DNA of 64,000 nt from Diphasiastrum complanatum (lineage: Eukaryota; Streptophyta; Lycopodiopsida; Lycopodiales; Lycopodiaceae). Shown in pieces: positions 35,153 to 47,040 of this stretch; position 1 is the first letter of the stretch; every line of letters starts with the position of its first letter. The stretch is taken from NCBI GenBank assembly GCA_029204225.1, contig CM055095.1, positions 20,515,348 to 20,579,347 on the forward strand, read 5' to 3'. The notes under the pieces are model-generated. The model searched no databases. It was not told the origin of the DNA and was given only the letters and a program-made list of their open reading frames with translations. A program made the translations under genes and the position numbers.

Positions 35153-35974
35153 TGTGAAATTCTAGAGAATAAATGACCAATAATGAATCCAAATCAGATC
35201 CACAAGAGAGATTGGGTGTTAGACTCAATTGATCAACCAGTCTACACGAGATTAGTACACATTATTTTCCATCAATAAATCTAACAAGAACAATCAACAA
35301 AGATCAAAACTATGGTTTAATGGTTTCACACGTGTGAAAACCTATCCCTGTATGGCCTTCCAAAAAAGAATGAAGTACACTAAGATTAGAATGCACTAGA
35401 ATCATAAAATTACAAGACAAATGATGAAAATACTCAAGATATGCTCCAAAACCAAGATTTCACTTGCTTGTTGATTATGGCCAAATGAGGCTCTATATAT
35501 ACAAAAGAGGTAGCTCGAGCTACTGATGACTCAGTTGATTTGGCACGTGTGAGAGTGCCTAGTCATCAAAGGATCCATCAATCACATCAAACACATGGTC
35601 CATGACTTCCTTGATTTAAGTCACCTCCTTGATTCTGGGTAATTTTCCTAACTTATAGGAACTTAGATAAATATCTTCTAGAAGTACAAACTCGCATGCT
35701 ACTAATATTTCCACACGTGTGAGAAGTCATCACTCCTAATCTCATGGTGTAGCATTTCCTACCAATAAAATGATGCCAAGTGGCATATAGCTAGAAAACT
35801 AGATTTTGGCCATTTTAGCCACTAGATGTCAAATTAAATGGTATGTACAACCTATATGATTAATCTAAATAATATGTGCATTTATTTCACAAAATGGGAA
35901 TAGGCTCCACACATGTGTAATGATGATATATACATATATTTGGCCTAGATCAAGCAAAATTTTGACAAATTCAC
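35153..35974 (-). repeat. Candidate solo LTR
   Basis: The minus strand begins TGTCAAAATTTTGCTTG at 35974 and ends AGAATTTCACA at 35153, with a TATATATAG box near 35490 and a CACACGTGTGAAA word like that of the 1990 LTR. The flanks do not show a matching 5-bp duplication, so it may be a recombined relic. Confidence 0.45.
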
Positions 35975-35984
35975 ACCTTTGGCA

Positions 35985-36960
35985 ATGAGAATATTCTTCA
36001 GGTTCACTTTGAAGATGTTGACAATGACTTTACTGCGAAAGGAATCTTAAAGAAGTTTGGACGTGAAAGAATTGTAGTAGAGTTGTGACCATAGGACGCA
36101 TCTATGTACTAAGATCCAAAATCAAAATAGAAAGTAGAGTCGATCAAAGATGCCTTGAGCTTCTTAGTAAAATAGAAGCAGATTATATCGATCACAATAT
36201 TCATGAATTTGAGATTATTGAAGAGATTAGCCATGAAATGATGCACATAGGTACAGAAGCCGAACTCCCAAAGTATATTGCAAGATTTGGAGGGATTGAG
36301 ATTTGGAGTTACCTTGAGTTCAGACACCGAGACGCCTAACACTATCACAATATGAACCCCATTTTGATTGGCCATTGTGAGATTTCATGGCAAACTGGGT
36401 CAATCCCCCGTTCTACAAATTGTGAGTTGGGGATTGGTAGACATAAGTGCCTTTAAATACGACTCTTGGATTTATTACTACTGGAGATCTAGATTTAGAG
36501 GTCCATACCAAAGATTCTTAGGTACAAGCTACAATGTATATCTGGATAAACCAACACTGGTTTCCTCTAGATGTCAACATCATCTAGTTATACAATCTTC
36601 CCCGAGCCGCGTTGGGATTTACATGATGGATTTTGAGAATCAATTTCTGTCACTGCCTGGCGATGTCTGCCAGTTGATCCAACGAGGGATTTCACTCTAT
36701 CATTTCTACACTCCTGAATTACATCACAATTTACATCATGGTGATATCTTGATTAGAGTAGACCATTGTGGACTACAATTATCTTGAAGTGGTTTTTGAC
36801 TAATGGATCTTGGCATCTGATAGACTAGTACATCCACCCGATATGCTGAAGTGACACAACCACTCCCAGGTGCCCTCGTCTTTGGTCCACTAGTGCAATC
36901 ACCTAGATCAGTAGTACCAATAGACACCCAAAGAATGACCCTAGAAGAAGAATCAGAAGA
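35985..36960 (+). pseudogene. Unidentified degraded coding region
   Basis: Plus-strand blocks in two or three frames look like one decayed protein. They include ENILQVHFEDVDNDFTAKG (about 35990), IEADYIDHNIHEFEIIEEIS (36170), IARFGGIEIWSYLEFRHRD (36280), and a 139-codon block at 36368-36787 with DSWIYYYWRSRFRGPYQRF, VYLDKPTLVSSRCQHH and ELHHNLHHGDILIRVDH. A proline-rich piece follows (PLPGALVFGPLVQSP, about 36860-36960). Amino-acid composition is protein-like, unlike the random frames around it. I do not recognise the family and found no catalytic motif. It could be an element-borne or virus-derived protein or a decayed host gene. Confidence 0.45.
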
Positions 36961-38738
36961 GCTTTGTTTTGACACACTGAATTGACCTTGGGAATTGTAG
37001 GTGAACTTTTTTTCGAATAAGTTGCCAATAGCCCTATCATAGGAGTGAGAATAGGATCTAAGACGAACCTCTCGTGACTCCCTCTGAGAACCCCCTTGAG
37101 TCTTACTAGCATTCTATAGGGATTTGGATCCTATTAGGACTGATTAATTTTGAACGCAGATCGAACTTGCAAGACCTAGTTGATTGAGTGGTCTACTAAT
37201 CAAGCTCTACAATAGACCAAGATTTGTTACTAGTGTGGTCAATCGTGCAGTGACATCATATACCAATATGAAAACAACTGGAACAATGCATGGTGACAAC
37301 ACAACTTTTAGTTGAACAAGAAGGAGAAGAAATGTGCTAGTCTAAATGAGCATGATATCCATAGACTCAAATACAACACACATACAATCAAAGAGGGTGA
37401 GACAATGAAGTTCAATGTGGAGCTCTATTATGCATATGTTTCTTACTATTTCATTTTCCTCTAGAATGTGGGCTCTCCAATGAGTGGAATCTAACTCATG
37501 ATCTTAAAGATAGGAATTGAGGTCTTGATGGACATGCCACTTACTCTAGGACATCACTTTCTTATTATGATTTTTTTCTTCTTGTGTATTGTTGCTAAAG
37601 GATACAAACTCTCATATTCCAAATTCAACATTGGGCATGGGCATTTCAACCACATATTTTCTTGTCATGTGGATTACGACATGTGATCGTTGGTCACCTA
37701 ACCTAGTGAGAAGATTCATCAATCATGTCATGGATTATGACATGCGATCGTTGGTGACCTAACCTAGTGAGCAAATTCATCAATCACGTGTTGCATGCAT
37801 AGACGTATCTCATAAGAAATCCTTTGTTGTTCTAAGATGCTCAATATTCAAAATTGAAGGTATATGGCAAGGAGGGAATTACCATGGCTGCCATGAAAGT
37901 GAGAGAGCCAATCTCATCTGAGGGCGGTGGCTGTTTGAAAGATGCACTTGCTCAAAATTACAATTAATGTGAAATATGAAAGGCGAGGAGCTAGATTGTT
38001 TAGCATACTCACTACCATTGCATTGACAATAACATCCACATCTTAGCGTGGTCTTATAAGGTGGAGGCTTGACCCCTTGATAAAGTCGGCCCCGCAACTC
38101 CAATGCATAGGTTGTTGCCCACATTAAAACTCTCAAAGCTCTTCGGCCTTGAACAAAGCAATTGCAATTCATTGGTGTTCATAGTTGCATCTTTGTTTCA
38201 AATTACAATAATGGCAATTATGGTTGATTAGACCTTATATTCAAGATGAGCTTATTTCTCATCATGATTGAGGAATACATTCAACATGATGAGCTTATAT
38301 ATCAAGCAAACTGAGAGTGTAGGCAAAACCTCACACTCATCTGAGAGTGTAGGAGCACCAAAAAGTGTCTTGATCATGTATTTATTTTTATGGTTTATTT
38401 AACATCGTTGGATGAGAGTAGGGCCTGCTTGATCCCTTGACCAAGGTGATGAATCCTCTCCTCTCATCAAACAATGTAGGAAGATCATAAAGTGACAGAC
38501 ATGATAAAATTTTCACTTTAATGTTGTTTTCTACATCATGGGATGAGGCGGGGACCTTGTTTGCAAGGCTCATCCATGGTCAATACACTCAACCCCATAT
38601 TTTTCACTATATTGACAACTTAGACAACACGAGTCTTCACCGAGTGCTCTTAAGTGCTTCTAATCAACATCAATAATGCTTTTAAAAAAGAACAACTAGA
38701 AATAAGACTGCTGCTTTCTTCTTTTCATGGTGGAGTGA
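36961..38738. other. Unassigned sequence upstream of the SABATH gene
   Basis: No gene recognised. A 65-bp direct duplication lies at about 37665-37798. No convincing promoter box for the downstream gene could be picked out. Confidence 0.45.
37665..37798 (+). repeat. Direct duplication, about 65 bp x 2
   Basis: Both copies contain GATTA.GACATG.GATCGTTGGT and CACCTAACCTAGTGAG followed by ATTCATCAATCA. Confidence 0.85.
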
Positions 38739-40430
38739 GTGGTAGCGAGACTTATTGTGTTGGTTATTTTTATTGGCGGTTGTGTCTTTTTGAACGTCGT
38801 AAACATGGTGGATTCTCGCTTTAATCCCACTGATCATCATACCACAAACAGTTGCCACAACAAGGCTCATGAATCGCAACCTCATGAGGATGCTGCTGCT
38901 ACACAAACAAATCAACAACAGCAGCAGCAGCAAAATCATAGGATGGGAGAATCCATTGCGCCTGTAGGAGGATTGGGCGATGCTAGCTATGCAGCCAACT
39001 CATCAAACCAGGGAAACGCCGTTAGGTCAATTTATCCTCTGCTACAGAACATGTTACTGCATAAACTACTAAGCCCTCCTGAACAAAGGATCGTTCGAGT
39101 TGCGGATCTGGGCTGCTCTTCCGGCATGAACACCATCAACAATATGGAATTTCTGCTCCACACACTCAAACACAAGTTTATAAATTTGGAGATTGAATTT
39201 CAGGTGTTCTTCTCAGATCTTCCCTCTAACGACTTCAACACTTTGTTCAATTTTTTGACGAGTCCAGATCGTACTGGGAGAGGCTACTTTTTTGCAGGTG
39301 TTCCAGGATCGTTTTACAGTCGTTTGTTTCCAAACGCATCTCTTCATGTAGCCTTTTCTTCTCTGTCCTTGCACTGGATCTCAAAAGTAAGCAGAATACC
39401 ATGAGTTTTACTTCAAAATTTCAAACTTTTATCAATGTTATCTCTATCTATTTATCTATCTATATAACTACATTTTTATCAACTAGTCTGTTATTGATTT
39501 TATTCCCTGCCTCAATATTGGACAAACTGGGCAGATTCCAGATGAGGTGCAACAAAGAGATTGTTTGGCATGGAATGGTGGGCATGTGTGGATTCATGAT
39601 GGAAACCCAAAAGCTGCAGAAGCTTATGCCAGACTTGCCAAAAATGATTTGCGAGACTTTTTGAATGCAAGAAGCGTAGAGCTGCTGCCTGGTGGACTGC
39701 TCTTTGTGGTCATGCAGGGGCGTTCAAGCCCTGATTCATCAAGGCAATATCATCATGGAGATATTGAATTGATGTCACAGACCTTTCCTAGTACTTGGAA
39801 TGATCTTGTTGCAGAGGTATGAACTCTTCTTTGCTGGTATAATAGGTGTCTGTCTTTTTGGCTGCTAGTTTTTTTCTGTTGACACTTGAAGGCAAAGAGC
39901 TTTAGTTTTCGGATGATCCTAGCTTAATTGGTGTGCCTGGAGCAAGCCAGAGCTAAATCAAATTAAGTTCTGAATGAACTCATCAGGATAACAGATTGTC
40001 TATTGCAAAATTTGGAAGAATTAGAATTCCATCATGAAGATTTTAATGTGGGTGTTGATGGCAGGGGGTTATCCAGCCAGAATCACGAGATTCTTTCAAC
40101 TTTCCTATGTATTTCAGAACAAAAGAGGAGGTACTGGAGGTGGTAAGGGAATGCCCTGATCTGAAATTGGAGCACCTGGAGTTGTTGGATATTCCCATTT
40201 TGGGAGAGCAGAAACAAGGTATTGGTAGTGTGATTGAGGATGGCAGAAAGCTGGCGAATTACTACAGGAGTCTGTGGGGAGGCTATGTAGATTCCCACCT
40301 GGGATTGGACAGAGCAAAGGTATTCCACCAGAGGATTGAAGAGAACGCCATTGCTTATGTACAGGCCAGACCTGAGAGGAAAGTTGCTTACAAAGACTGC
40401 ATTTTACTGATTTTAACACATATAATCTGA
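38739..40430 (+). CDS. SABATH-family carboxyl methyltransferase, three exons
   Basis: SABATH enzymes transfer a methyl group from S-adenosylmethionine to carboxyl groups of small acids such as salicylate, jasmonate or indole-acetate. Exons are 38739-39386, 39535-39816 and 40065-40430; introns are 148 and 248 bp, GT-AG, all phase 0. Counting from the internal Met at 38943 the protein is 363 residues, the usual family length. Motifs in that numbering: SYAANSSNQ (15-23), DLGCSSGMNT (55-64, SAM site), FSDLPSNDFNTLF (90-102), PGSFYSRLFP (121-130), and SLHWIS (142-147) where the substrate-contacting Trp is kept. The usual SSYSLHW Tyr is Leu141. Exon 2 encodes AWNGGHVWI and LLPGGLLFVVMQGR. Exon 3 ends in a hydrophobic strand. 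Starting at 38739 adds 68 residues with a hydrophobic stretch and a poly-Gln run, unusual for the family; I prefer 38943 or leave it open. Substrate cannot be predicted. Confidence 0.88.
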
Positions 40431-40903
40431 TGAAACATGAAATTATACATAAGCAATTATAAAGCTCACGTTGCTTTAGCGTGTAATTTCCTGCCACCAG
40501 TTGGATGTTTGCTGGTTTTCGGTGACAGGAAACCAGGTGATCCAGTGGTCACCACTTGTGATGATCAGTGGCCACCACTTGTGGGTTTCCACCAAAGGCT
40601 TGTCACAACAATTCATGTTTCCCTAGTCCATGTCCAGTTTCATTCGGGCGTGGCCAAAGTATCAGCTTTCAAGGTCCTTTTTGCCTTCAATTGCTCCACT
40701 TGCCCATACATTATCAGGAAAAATAATCAGAGAACTGCTCCAGGCTACTATATTTTAAATGAACAAATTCTCAATTGATCCTAGTCAAAGCCAGTATCAG
40801 AAAACGCAGCATTGACCACACAAATTATCCTTGTGGCTCCCTGACAGACTAGTGGGATAATGGATTGAATCATGCAATGAACATTTCTCTTTGTTTGAAA
40901 TTT
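40431..40903. other. Downstream flank of the SABATH gene
   Basis: Presumed 3' untranslated region and spacer. No polyadenylation hexamer stands out and no other gene is seen. Confidence 0.5.
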
Positions 40904-41641
40904 CATAGTTGCAGCGCGATTCCGAATCGTGATTCCGGGATTTTCCCAGAATCGTGTAGAATCGATTTTTTTTTTTTTTGAAATTTTTTTAGGCAATATG
41001 GGTATCAGATGAAAGCTCTGATCGAGGGGATTATGATTGTGTAGTTTGCCGACTGTTTCGGGTGCGAAACACCAAAAAGTGTGTTTTCACTCTGGGGGTC
41101 TACCGCCAAACCCCCACCGGAGGACTGCCACCCCCCGGACCCCCCGTTTCTCGGGGGGGCTACCGCCCCCCAAACCCCCCGTTTCCTGGGGGGTACTACC
41201 CCCCGAACCCCCTAGAGCTTCCTACTATATAGACACTGTACATAAAAATGCCACCGCCCCCCTGTAAATAAAAATGGGGTCCAAATGCGCACCGAGAAGG
41301 GCCCAATATTTATGCCCCCAACTGTATGTACATTGCACTCACATCTCCAGTGAACCAATTGCAAAAGTGATCATCATCCATACAGTTGATAGTCCAAACT
41401 GTAGCATTAACATTTACTGAAAACCAGAGCAAATGACAACCGGATAGCTACTGAAAATAAGATCTGTTTGTGCCTCATCTATTGCACTTCTGAGAGGCAA
41501 AACGCTCGTTTGACCATTGATCCCCTAAAAAAATTTCAGCAATAAGCTATTTTTCCAAAAAAAAAAAAAATTTGTTTTTTTTTTTTGCAATTCTGGGTCG
41601 CGAATCGCAGACCCAACGAATCGCGATTCGTTACAACTATG
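40904..41641. mobile_element. Non-autonomous TIR DNA element with G/C-rich core
   Basis: The left end CATAGTTGCAGCGCGATTCC and the reverse complement of the right end, CATAGTTGTAACGAATCGCG, form imperfect terminal inverted repeats rich in GAATCG words. The flanks GTTTGAAATT (40893) and GTTTGAATT (41642) look like a 9-10-bp target duplication with one indel, a Mutator-like length. Poly-T/A tracts lie inside each end. No transposase is encoded. Confidence 0.65.
41095..41225. repeat. G/C-run tandem segment
   Basis: C- and G-runs of five to seven bases alternate (CCCCCCG, GGGGGG, CTACCGCC), giving about three diverged units of 35-40 bp such as CCCCCCGTTTC.GGGGGG. Confidence 0.8.
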
Positions 41642-43272
41642 GTTTGAATTGGGTCAGAGAAGCTATGGTCTCAGATTTGTGTGAGTTATGAGTTAGGGTC
41701 TGAGATTTGTGTCTGAGTTATTAGTTAGGGTCTCAGATTCGTGTCTGAGTTTGGATCGTAAAATGTGAAGTAGATTATTTATATGTGAAACCATTGGGGA
41801 TACAAGAAATCTTGAATTCAAAAAAATTGTTTAAAAGCAAGCTCATAAAATGTTCATTATGAATTTGGGGCAGCACATTACATCTCACAAGAAGTTAAAA
41901 TCTATGGGCCATAGAAATATTTTCAGCCGTACTAATGTAGAATGCCAAGACAATCCTTTACGACCGGGACAAATCTTTTTAGTGACCTTACATCCGTTCA
42001 CTTATGGTGCCTCACCATAAGTTTGCGGACGTTTTTCTCGGTGCAAAGATCACAAATAATACCATTTCTAATACATAACAGTTGCACACATGGGGTCTTC
42101 TACCCAAATTTAAAATTTGCAATGCAACACACGGAATTGGGAGGAAATTCATTGTGAGAAAAAGTTCACATTCACACATTACTTGGAATAAGTTGTCATA
42201 AGGTGGTAATGGTGGCCTGGAAAGACATGCTTAATAAAAATGAGTCTCGTGCAAATCTCATTTTTTTCTAGTCTTTAATAAACAATAAATATAGATAGTT
42301 TTATACTAATTTGTACTTTACAAATCATGCAAAGATGTAAATTATTATATATATTTGTGCGATACAATTTTGTTTTTAAAAATAAATTTATATGGAAAGA
42401 GTCATTTTCTTGTACCATTTATTGTGCTCTTAGATAGAGTTTGTGTTTTTTCTTATACCACTATTTATAAAAAATCAAACATAAATTTTATGACAAAACA
42501 TAGTCCATGCATATAGATATGTAAATGTTTTTTTTATTTTTTTTAAGGTACCTCAACACATATACAAGTTTAACCATGTAAGACAAAATTCTTATATCTA
42601 AAGAGCAAATAATGTAACTGATTGAAATATTTCTCATGGTAGATTGATGTTAATGCTTTGAAAAATCATACATTAAAGTTATTCATAAAAATGAAATTTT
42701 TTTAACACTGCATGTTTGCATGGCTTCTCTAAGTTTGAACCTTGGTTAAAGGCCCAACTATCTCACATGTAAGTGATCATGCATGCATCAAAAATAGCAA
42801 ACAACATGAGGTTAATTTAGGCCAAGAATCAATTTGCATGCACACTTTTATTTAAAAGCAACTGGTGTCATTTCTTTGGTATCGTTCTGTCACTTAGATT
42901 GCCAAGTATAGATATGCTCAAAACTTGGCCACATGGATGTCATGTAGCATAAAAGCACTGCTTTACTTGTGCATGCGATATGAGCTTAATATTGAGTTGA
43001 GAGTAAATGCATTCAAGGAGCTGTAATCTTTCAAAAGTCTTGAGAAAAAAAGGATGTAAAAAATGACTAGTTTGGAAAGATGAGAGTGAGTTCAAAGTTC
43101 CCAAAGTACACAAAAATAGTGTATAGAGCATTTGCTTTGGAATTCAAGAATTCAAATGCCAATATGTAATCATAGGGTTGTTGCGAATAGGAATGAGTAG
43201 CAATTTACTTAGAGTATTTATAAGGTTCAATGTGAAAATTTGCAAAAGCTATCGATATTGAGTTAGGGGATA
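41642..43272. other. Unassigned AT-rich sequence
   Basis: No gene recognised. A GGGTCTCAGATT.GTGT.GAGTT phrase repeats three times at about 41665-41750. Confidence 0.5.
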
Positions 43273-43812
43273 TGTTGACTTTTTTTTATGTCAATCCACA
43301 TGTTAGTAGGTGATTAGGCCAATTTTGGCATTAGAGGTAACTCGAGCAAGTACACATGCTAGATGATGATTAGGCCAAATCCAAGAGTAAGTTAGGCACT
43401 TGACACATGGCATGATGGTAGAGGGCTAGTGACACCTTCCTATGTATTGTATTGAGATCATGTGACCAATCACAAGTAAGAGACCCATGAGATTGGTCCA
43501 ATCAAGTTTGAGGGCCTTTGTGTCACTAAGCCAATCAAATTAGGAGGAGGAAAAGAAGGGGTGGACAATCATGTTTCACTCCTCTCTACCTCGAGTTGCT
43601 ACTTATATGAGTGATAGTTCAATTCTATGTAAGTTTTATGGAGATTATGAGAGTTTCTACCTTTTGAGTCTTTTTGGCTTTCTCTCTCTACTCGAGGCTT
43701 TGTACTTGGATTCTCTCCCGAGAGCAAGGCTTATTTACACTTAGTTTTTTCATCACAAGTCTCCCACCAGGGTTTTCAAAAACATAACTACATAAAGTGA
43801 AATTTGTCAACA
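43273..43812 (+). repeat. Candidate solo LTR
   Basis: 540 bp bounded by TGTTGAC and GTCAACA, a 7-bp terminal inverted repeat, with a TTATATGAG box near 43613. It looks like a plant LTR in composition. No primer site or target duplication is seen. Confidence 0.4.
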
Positions 43813-44029
43813 TCCATCTCCAAGTTCGATTCCCAACAACAAAAGCAAACAACAAAATTTACAAGAGGGTTTTAAGTTTGATAAGTTTAGATCAAAGCTT
43901 TATGTACTTAAAGTTTGTTGACTTTAAAGCTATGTATATGATTGTATGAAAAGCACCTCTTCTAGATGATGCACAACTCTTTCTATCTAAAGCTATCTTT
44001 TTCACTGGTTCATCATTGTACATGGTTAG

Positions 44030-44470
44030 TCATGACGAATGGAAAAGTGTGTAGCACAAAATCGCAGAATATGGACCTGGATTTTGCCCTCCCTCATATC
44101 ATCAAATGAGAAATCAACTTCTCAACAAATGTTATGCAAATGTCAAACAAGGAGTTGAGACATTCATTTTAAACCACGTTGGATCATAAGGATGAACCAT
44201 CGTAAGTGATGGATGGTCAAATGTGCAACGATGTCCATTGATAAACATCATGATGGTTTGTCCTCATGGTGAATGCTTCATAAAAGTTGTGGATAGTTCC
44301 GGTGAAATCAAAACTGGCACTTACATAGGAAACTTGTTGAGTGACATCATAGATGAGATTGGGTCACCTAACGTTGTCCCAATGCTAAGAACTATGCTGG
44401 TAGAATATTGGAGGCTCGTTATCCACAACTATAGATCGGGGTGCAACATGAACTTTTATTTGGAGAAGGT
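44030..44470 (+). pseudogene. hAT transposase fragment (DUF659 region)
   Basis: Translation shows VSDGWSNVQRCPLINIMMV, then GTYIGNLLSDIIDEIGSPN, the pattern of the DUF659 domain in plant hAT transposases (D-G-W then SG..K...Y). The frame shifts after PNVV into AKNYAGRILEARYP, which continues the domain. Stops upstream of 44180 break the start. The RNase H-like core residues after this block and the C-terminal dimerisation domain are absent. Confidence 0.75.
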
Positions 44471-44771
44471 CAACCCATTTGGAAGATTTATAGCTTGGTG
44501 TATTGTTTCACATACTATCACTTTCTTGCATAATGACTCATTGGTTTGTCTTAAAGGCGATGAGCTTGATCTACCTTTTGTAACTGCTCATGAAGCAAAT
44601 CAATGTATTTTGGATTTTGAGTATCATTCATATTTATGTTATCTGAAAAATGAATATTACATGGATGTTTTTAGTACTCATAATTTCAATGTTGATGTTT
44701 CATCTTTTCCTAAAGCATTGTCTTTTTTTTATGATAATTTGGAATCTTTGCCTAAGGGCAAAATCTTGTGA
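44471..44771 (+). pseudogene. Unidentified coding fragment after the hAT piece
   Basis: The same open frame continues with IAWCIVSHTITFLHNDSLVC and NEYYMDVFSTHNFNVDV, ending in ESLPKGKIL. It is protein-like and may be the pol spacer of the following Ty3 element, but I cannot identify it. Confidence 0.35.
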
Positions 44772-44904
44772 AAGTACACAACCCTATGGACTTGACCTAA
44801 CCTACATTAGGTGTGGGTTCCCACGTGGCATATTGGCCTCACATGTGTGGAATCCACTTATGTACAAAATTTACATTATACTACATGGTTTTTTATCAAG
44901 CTAG

Positions 44905-46336
44905 ATTTGCCAATTTTTGGCAATTCTCACAAATCTTTAAGAGACTTAGGGAGGAATATAATGATATATTCCCTGAGTAATTGCCTGAGGGTCGTACCCT
45001 CTCATGGGAAGTAGACCATCACATAGATCTTCTTTCCGAGAACTCTCCTGTATCGCTTTTTCTCTACAAGATGAGCCCGAAGGAAGAAGATGAAGTTGCT
45101 AGTCAATTTAAGGAGTTATTACGTAAGGGCCATATCAGGCCCAGTAAATCCCCTTGGGGAGCTCCTATTTTGTTAATCAGCAAGAAAGATGACGGTATTT
45201 GTCTTTGTGTCAATTACAAAAAGCTTAATAAAATGACAATTAAGAACCGTTATCCCTTACCTCGGATGGACAACTTAATGGACCGATTGAATGGTGCTAA
45301 GTATTTCACCAAATTGGACCTTAGGTCGAGGTACCATCATATTAGAATACACGAGGGGGATGTTTCCAAAACTGGTTTTTGTTCTAGGTATGGCCATTAA
45401 GAATGTTTACTTTTACCCTTTGATCTAATTAATGCCACGACAACCTTCCAAAAGATGATGAACGATATACTTCGTCCATATCTAGGGAAGTTTCTCATGG
45501 TATTTTTGGATGACATTCTGATTTATAGTAAGACTCTTGAGGAGCACGAGGCGCATTTGCGTACAGTCTTAGATAATCTAAGGCGGGCAAAGCTTTATGC
45601 TAAGGATTCTAAGTGTAAGTTCTTTCAAACAAGACTCAATTATTTGGGACATATCATTCCGATCGAGGTCTTGAGATCGACTACGATAAGGTCCAGAAAG
45701 TTCGTGATTGGCCTATCTTGAAAACCATTAGGGAAGTAAAATCTTTTTTGGGCTTCACAGGTTTTTTCCATATTTTCATTAAAGACTATGCCTTAATTGC
45801 ATTGCCTCTAATGAATCTTCTTAAGGGAGTGAAGAAAGCCAAAAGAAAAACTAGTAAGGGTAATAAAAAGGCCAGAAGGTGTTCGAAAATTAGTGCACCT
45901 GTTGTCTGGATCGATGAACTTAATCAAAGATTTGAAGCTTTGAAGCTTTGAAGCTTTGAAGATGTTAGTGTCTACAGCCCCTATCTTACACATAGTGGAC
46001 CCTAGCGAATTTTTCTTGGTGGAAATAGATGCTAGTGACTATGCGATGGGTGCAGTCCTTTACCGGGCTGGTAGACCTGTGGCTATCGAAAGAAGAAGTT
46101 GGACCCAGTTCAAAGTAGATATTCTACTTATGAGAAGGAACTTTTTGTTGTCATCCATGCGTTGAAGATCTGGAGACATTATTTGAACATATCTAAACTC
46201 ATGGTTATGGCAGATCATGAGTCTCTTAAGTATATCTGTGATGCCTCGGACCTTAGGGGTTGTAAGGCCCGTTGGTCGGAACTCATTCAAGAGTTCAAAG
46301 TCGACATTAAGTGTTGACTTGAATGTTGATGCCAAC
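44905..46336 (+). pseudogene. Ty3 reverse transcriptase and RNase H
   Basis: The text reads EVDHHIDLL, YKMSPKEEDEVASQFKELL, then KGHIRPSKSPWGAPILLISK, YTKLDLRS-like sequence and FLDDILIYSKT, whose active site is FLDD. RNase H follows with IDASDYAMGAVLY and RYSTYEKELFVVIHALKIWR. Frameshifts near 45400, 45700, 45950 and 46100 break it. It ends at LNVDAN, where a Copia LTR begins. Confidence 0.9.
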
Positions 46337-47021
46337 TGATAAAATAAATTCCTTTTAAAGGATCTCGGATTACTTGGAGAATGGATATTAAGGAGCTGCT
46401 TCTGATGAGAGTATCAGTGTAGGTGTCTTAGACAACCGTTCAGATCAATTGTAAAAACTATTAGGCATCTAAGACAGCCATATGCAATTCACTGATCTTG
46501 ATATTCTGATATAAAGAAATGTAATTACAATTAGGCGCCAAGGACAACCATACATTTCCTTGTCTGTGACATTGCGGAAGAAGAGACAATGATCAGACCA
46601 CAAAACTATAGCGCTGATAAGCACGTGATCCTACTAACAGAAACAAGACAATAGCTATCGCTCTCAATATTTACTCTCTCTCTATGATCTAACTCTGAGG
46701 AGTCAGAGTGTCGTCTTTTTTGCATTTTATGCGAAGCAGTGTCACATTTCTGGAAGTGTCTGAAATGGCCTAAAAACTGAGTTAACACGTGTTGCAAAAC
46801 ACTTAGTTGTTCAAGATGGCCCGAAGGTGACAAGGGCGACAGTGTCGGATTTTCCGCCTGTGGAAATTCCTGAGTATAAATGCAGATTGTAGCGACAATC
46901 AGTGCAAGAATGTAGGCTGTTGAAAAAACAATTCATTTTTTACAAACTACTTGAGAGAGTGATTTACATGAAAAAGAAGGAGGGTAGTTAGGCTGAGTAG
47001 GAGTAAGATTAAACTCCAACA
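46337..47021 (-). repeat. 3' LTR of the minus-strand Copia
   Basis: 685 bp. The minus strand starts TGTTGGAGTTTAATC after the polypurine tract (47022-47036, AAGCTTAAGGGGGAG) and ends ATTTTATCA at 46337. Confidence 0.75.
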
Positions 47022-47040
47022 CTCCCCCTTAAGCTTACTA

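Noticed and set aside
35153-35974. Intact LTR element end with target duplication
   Set aside because: The 5-bp flanks (CCTTG and AATTC) do not match, so only a candidate solo or recombined LTR is claimed.
35985-36787. Assignment to a pararetrovirus movement or coat protein
   Set aside because: No diagnostic motif could be matched with confidence, so it is left as unidentified.
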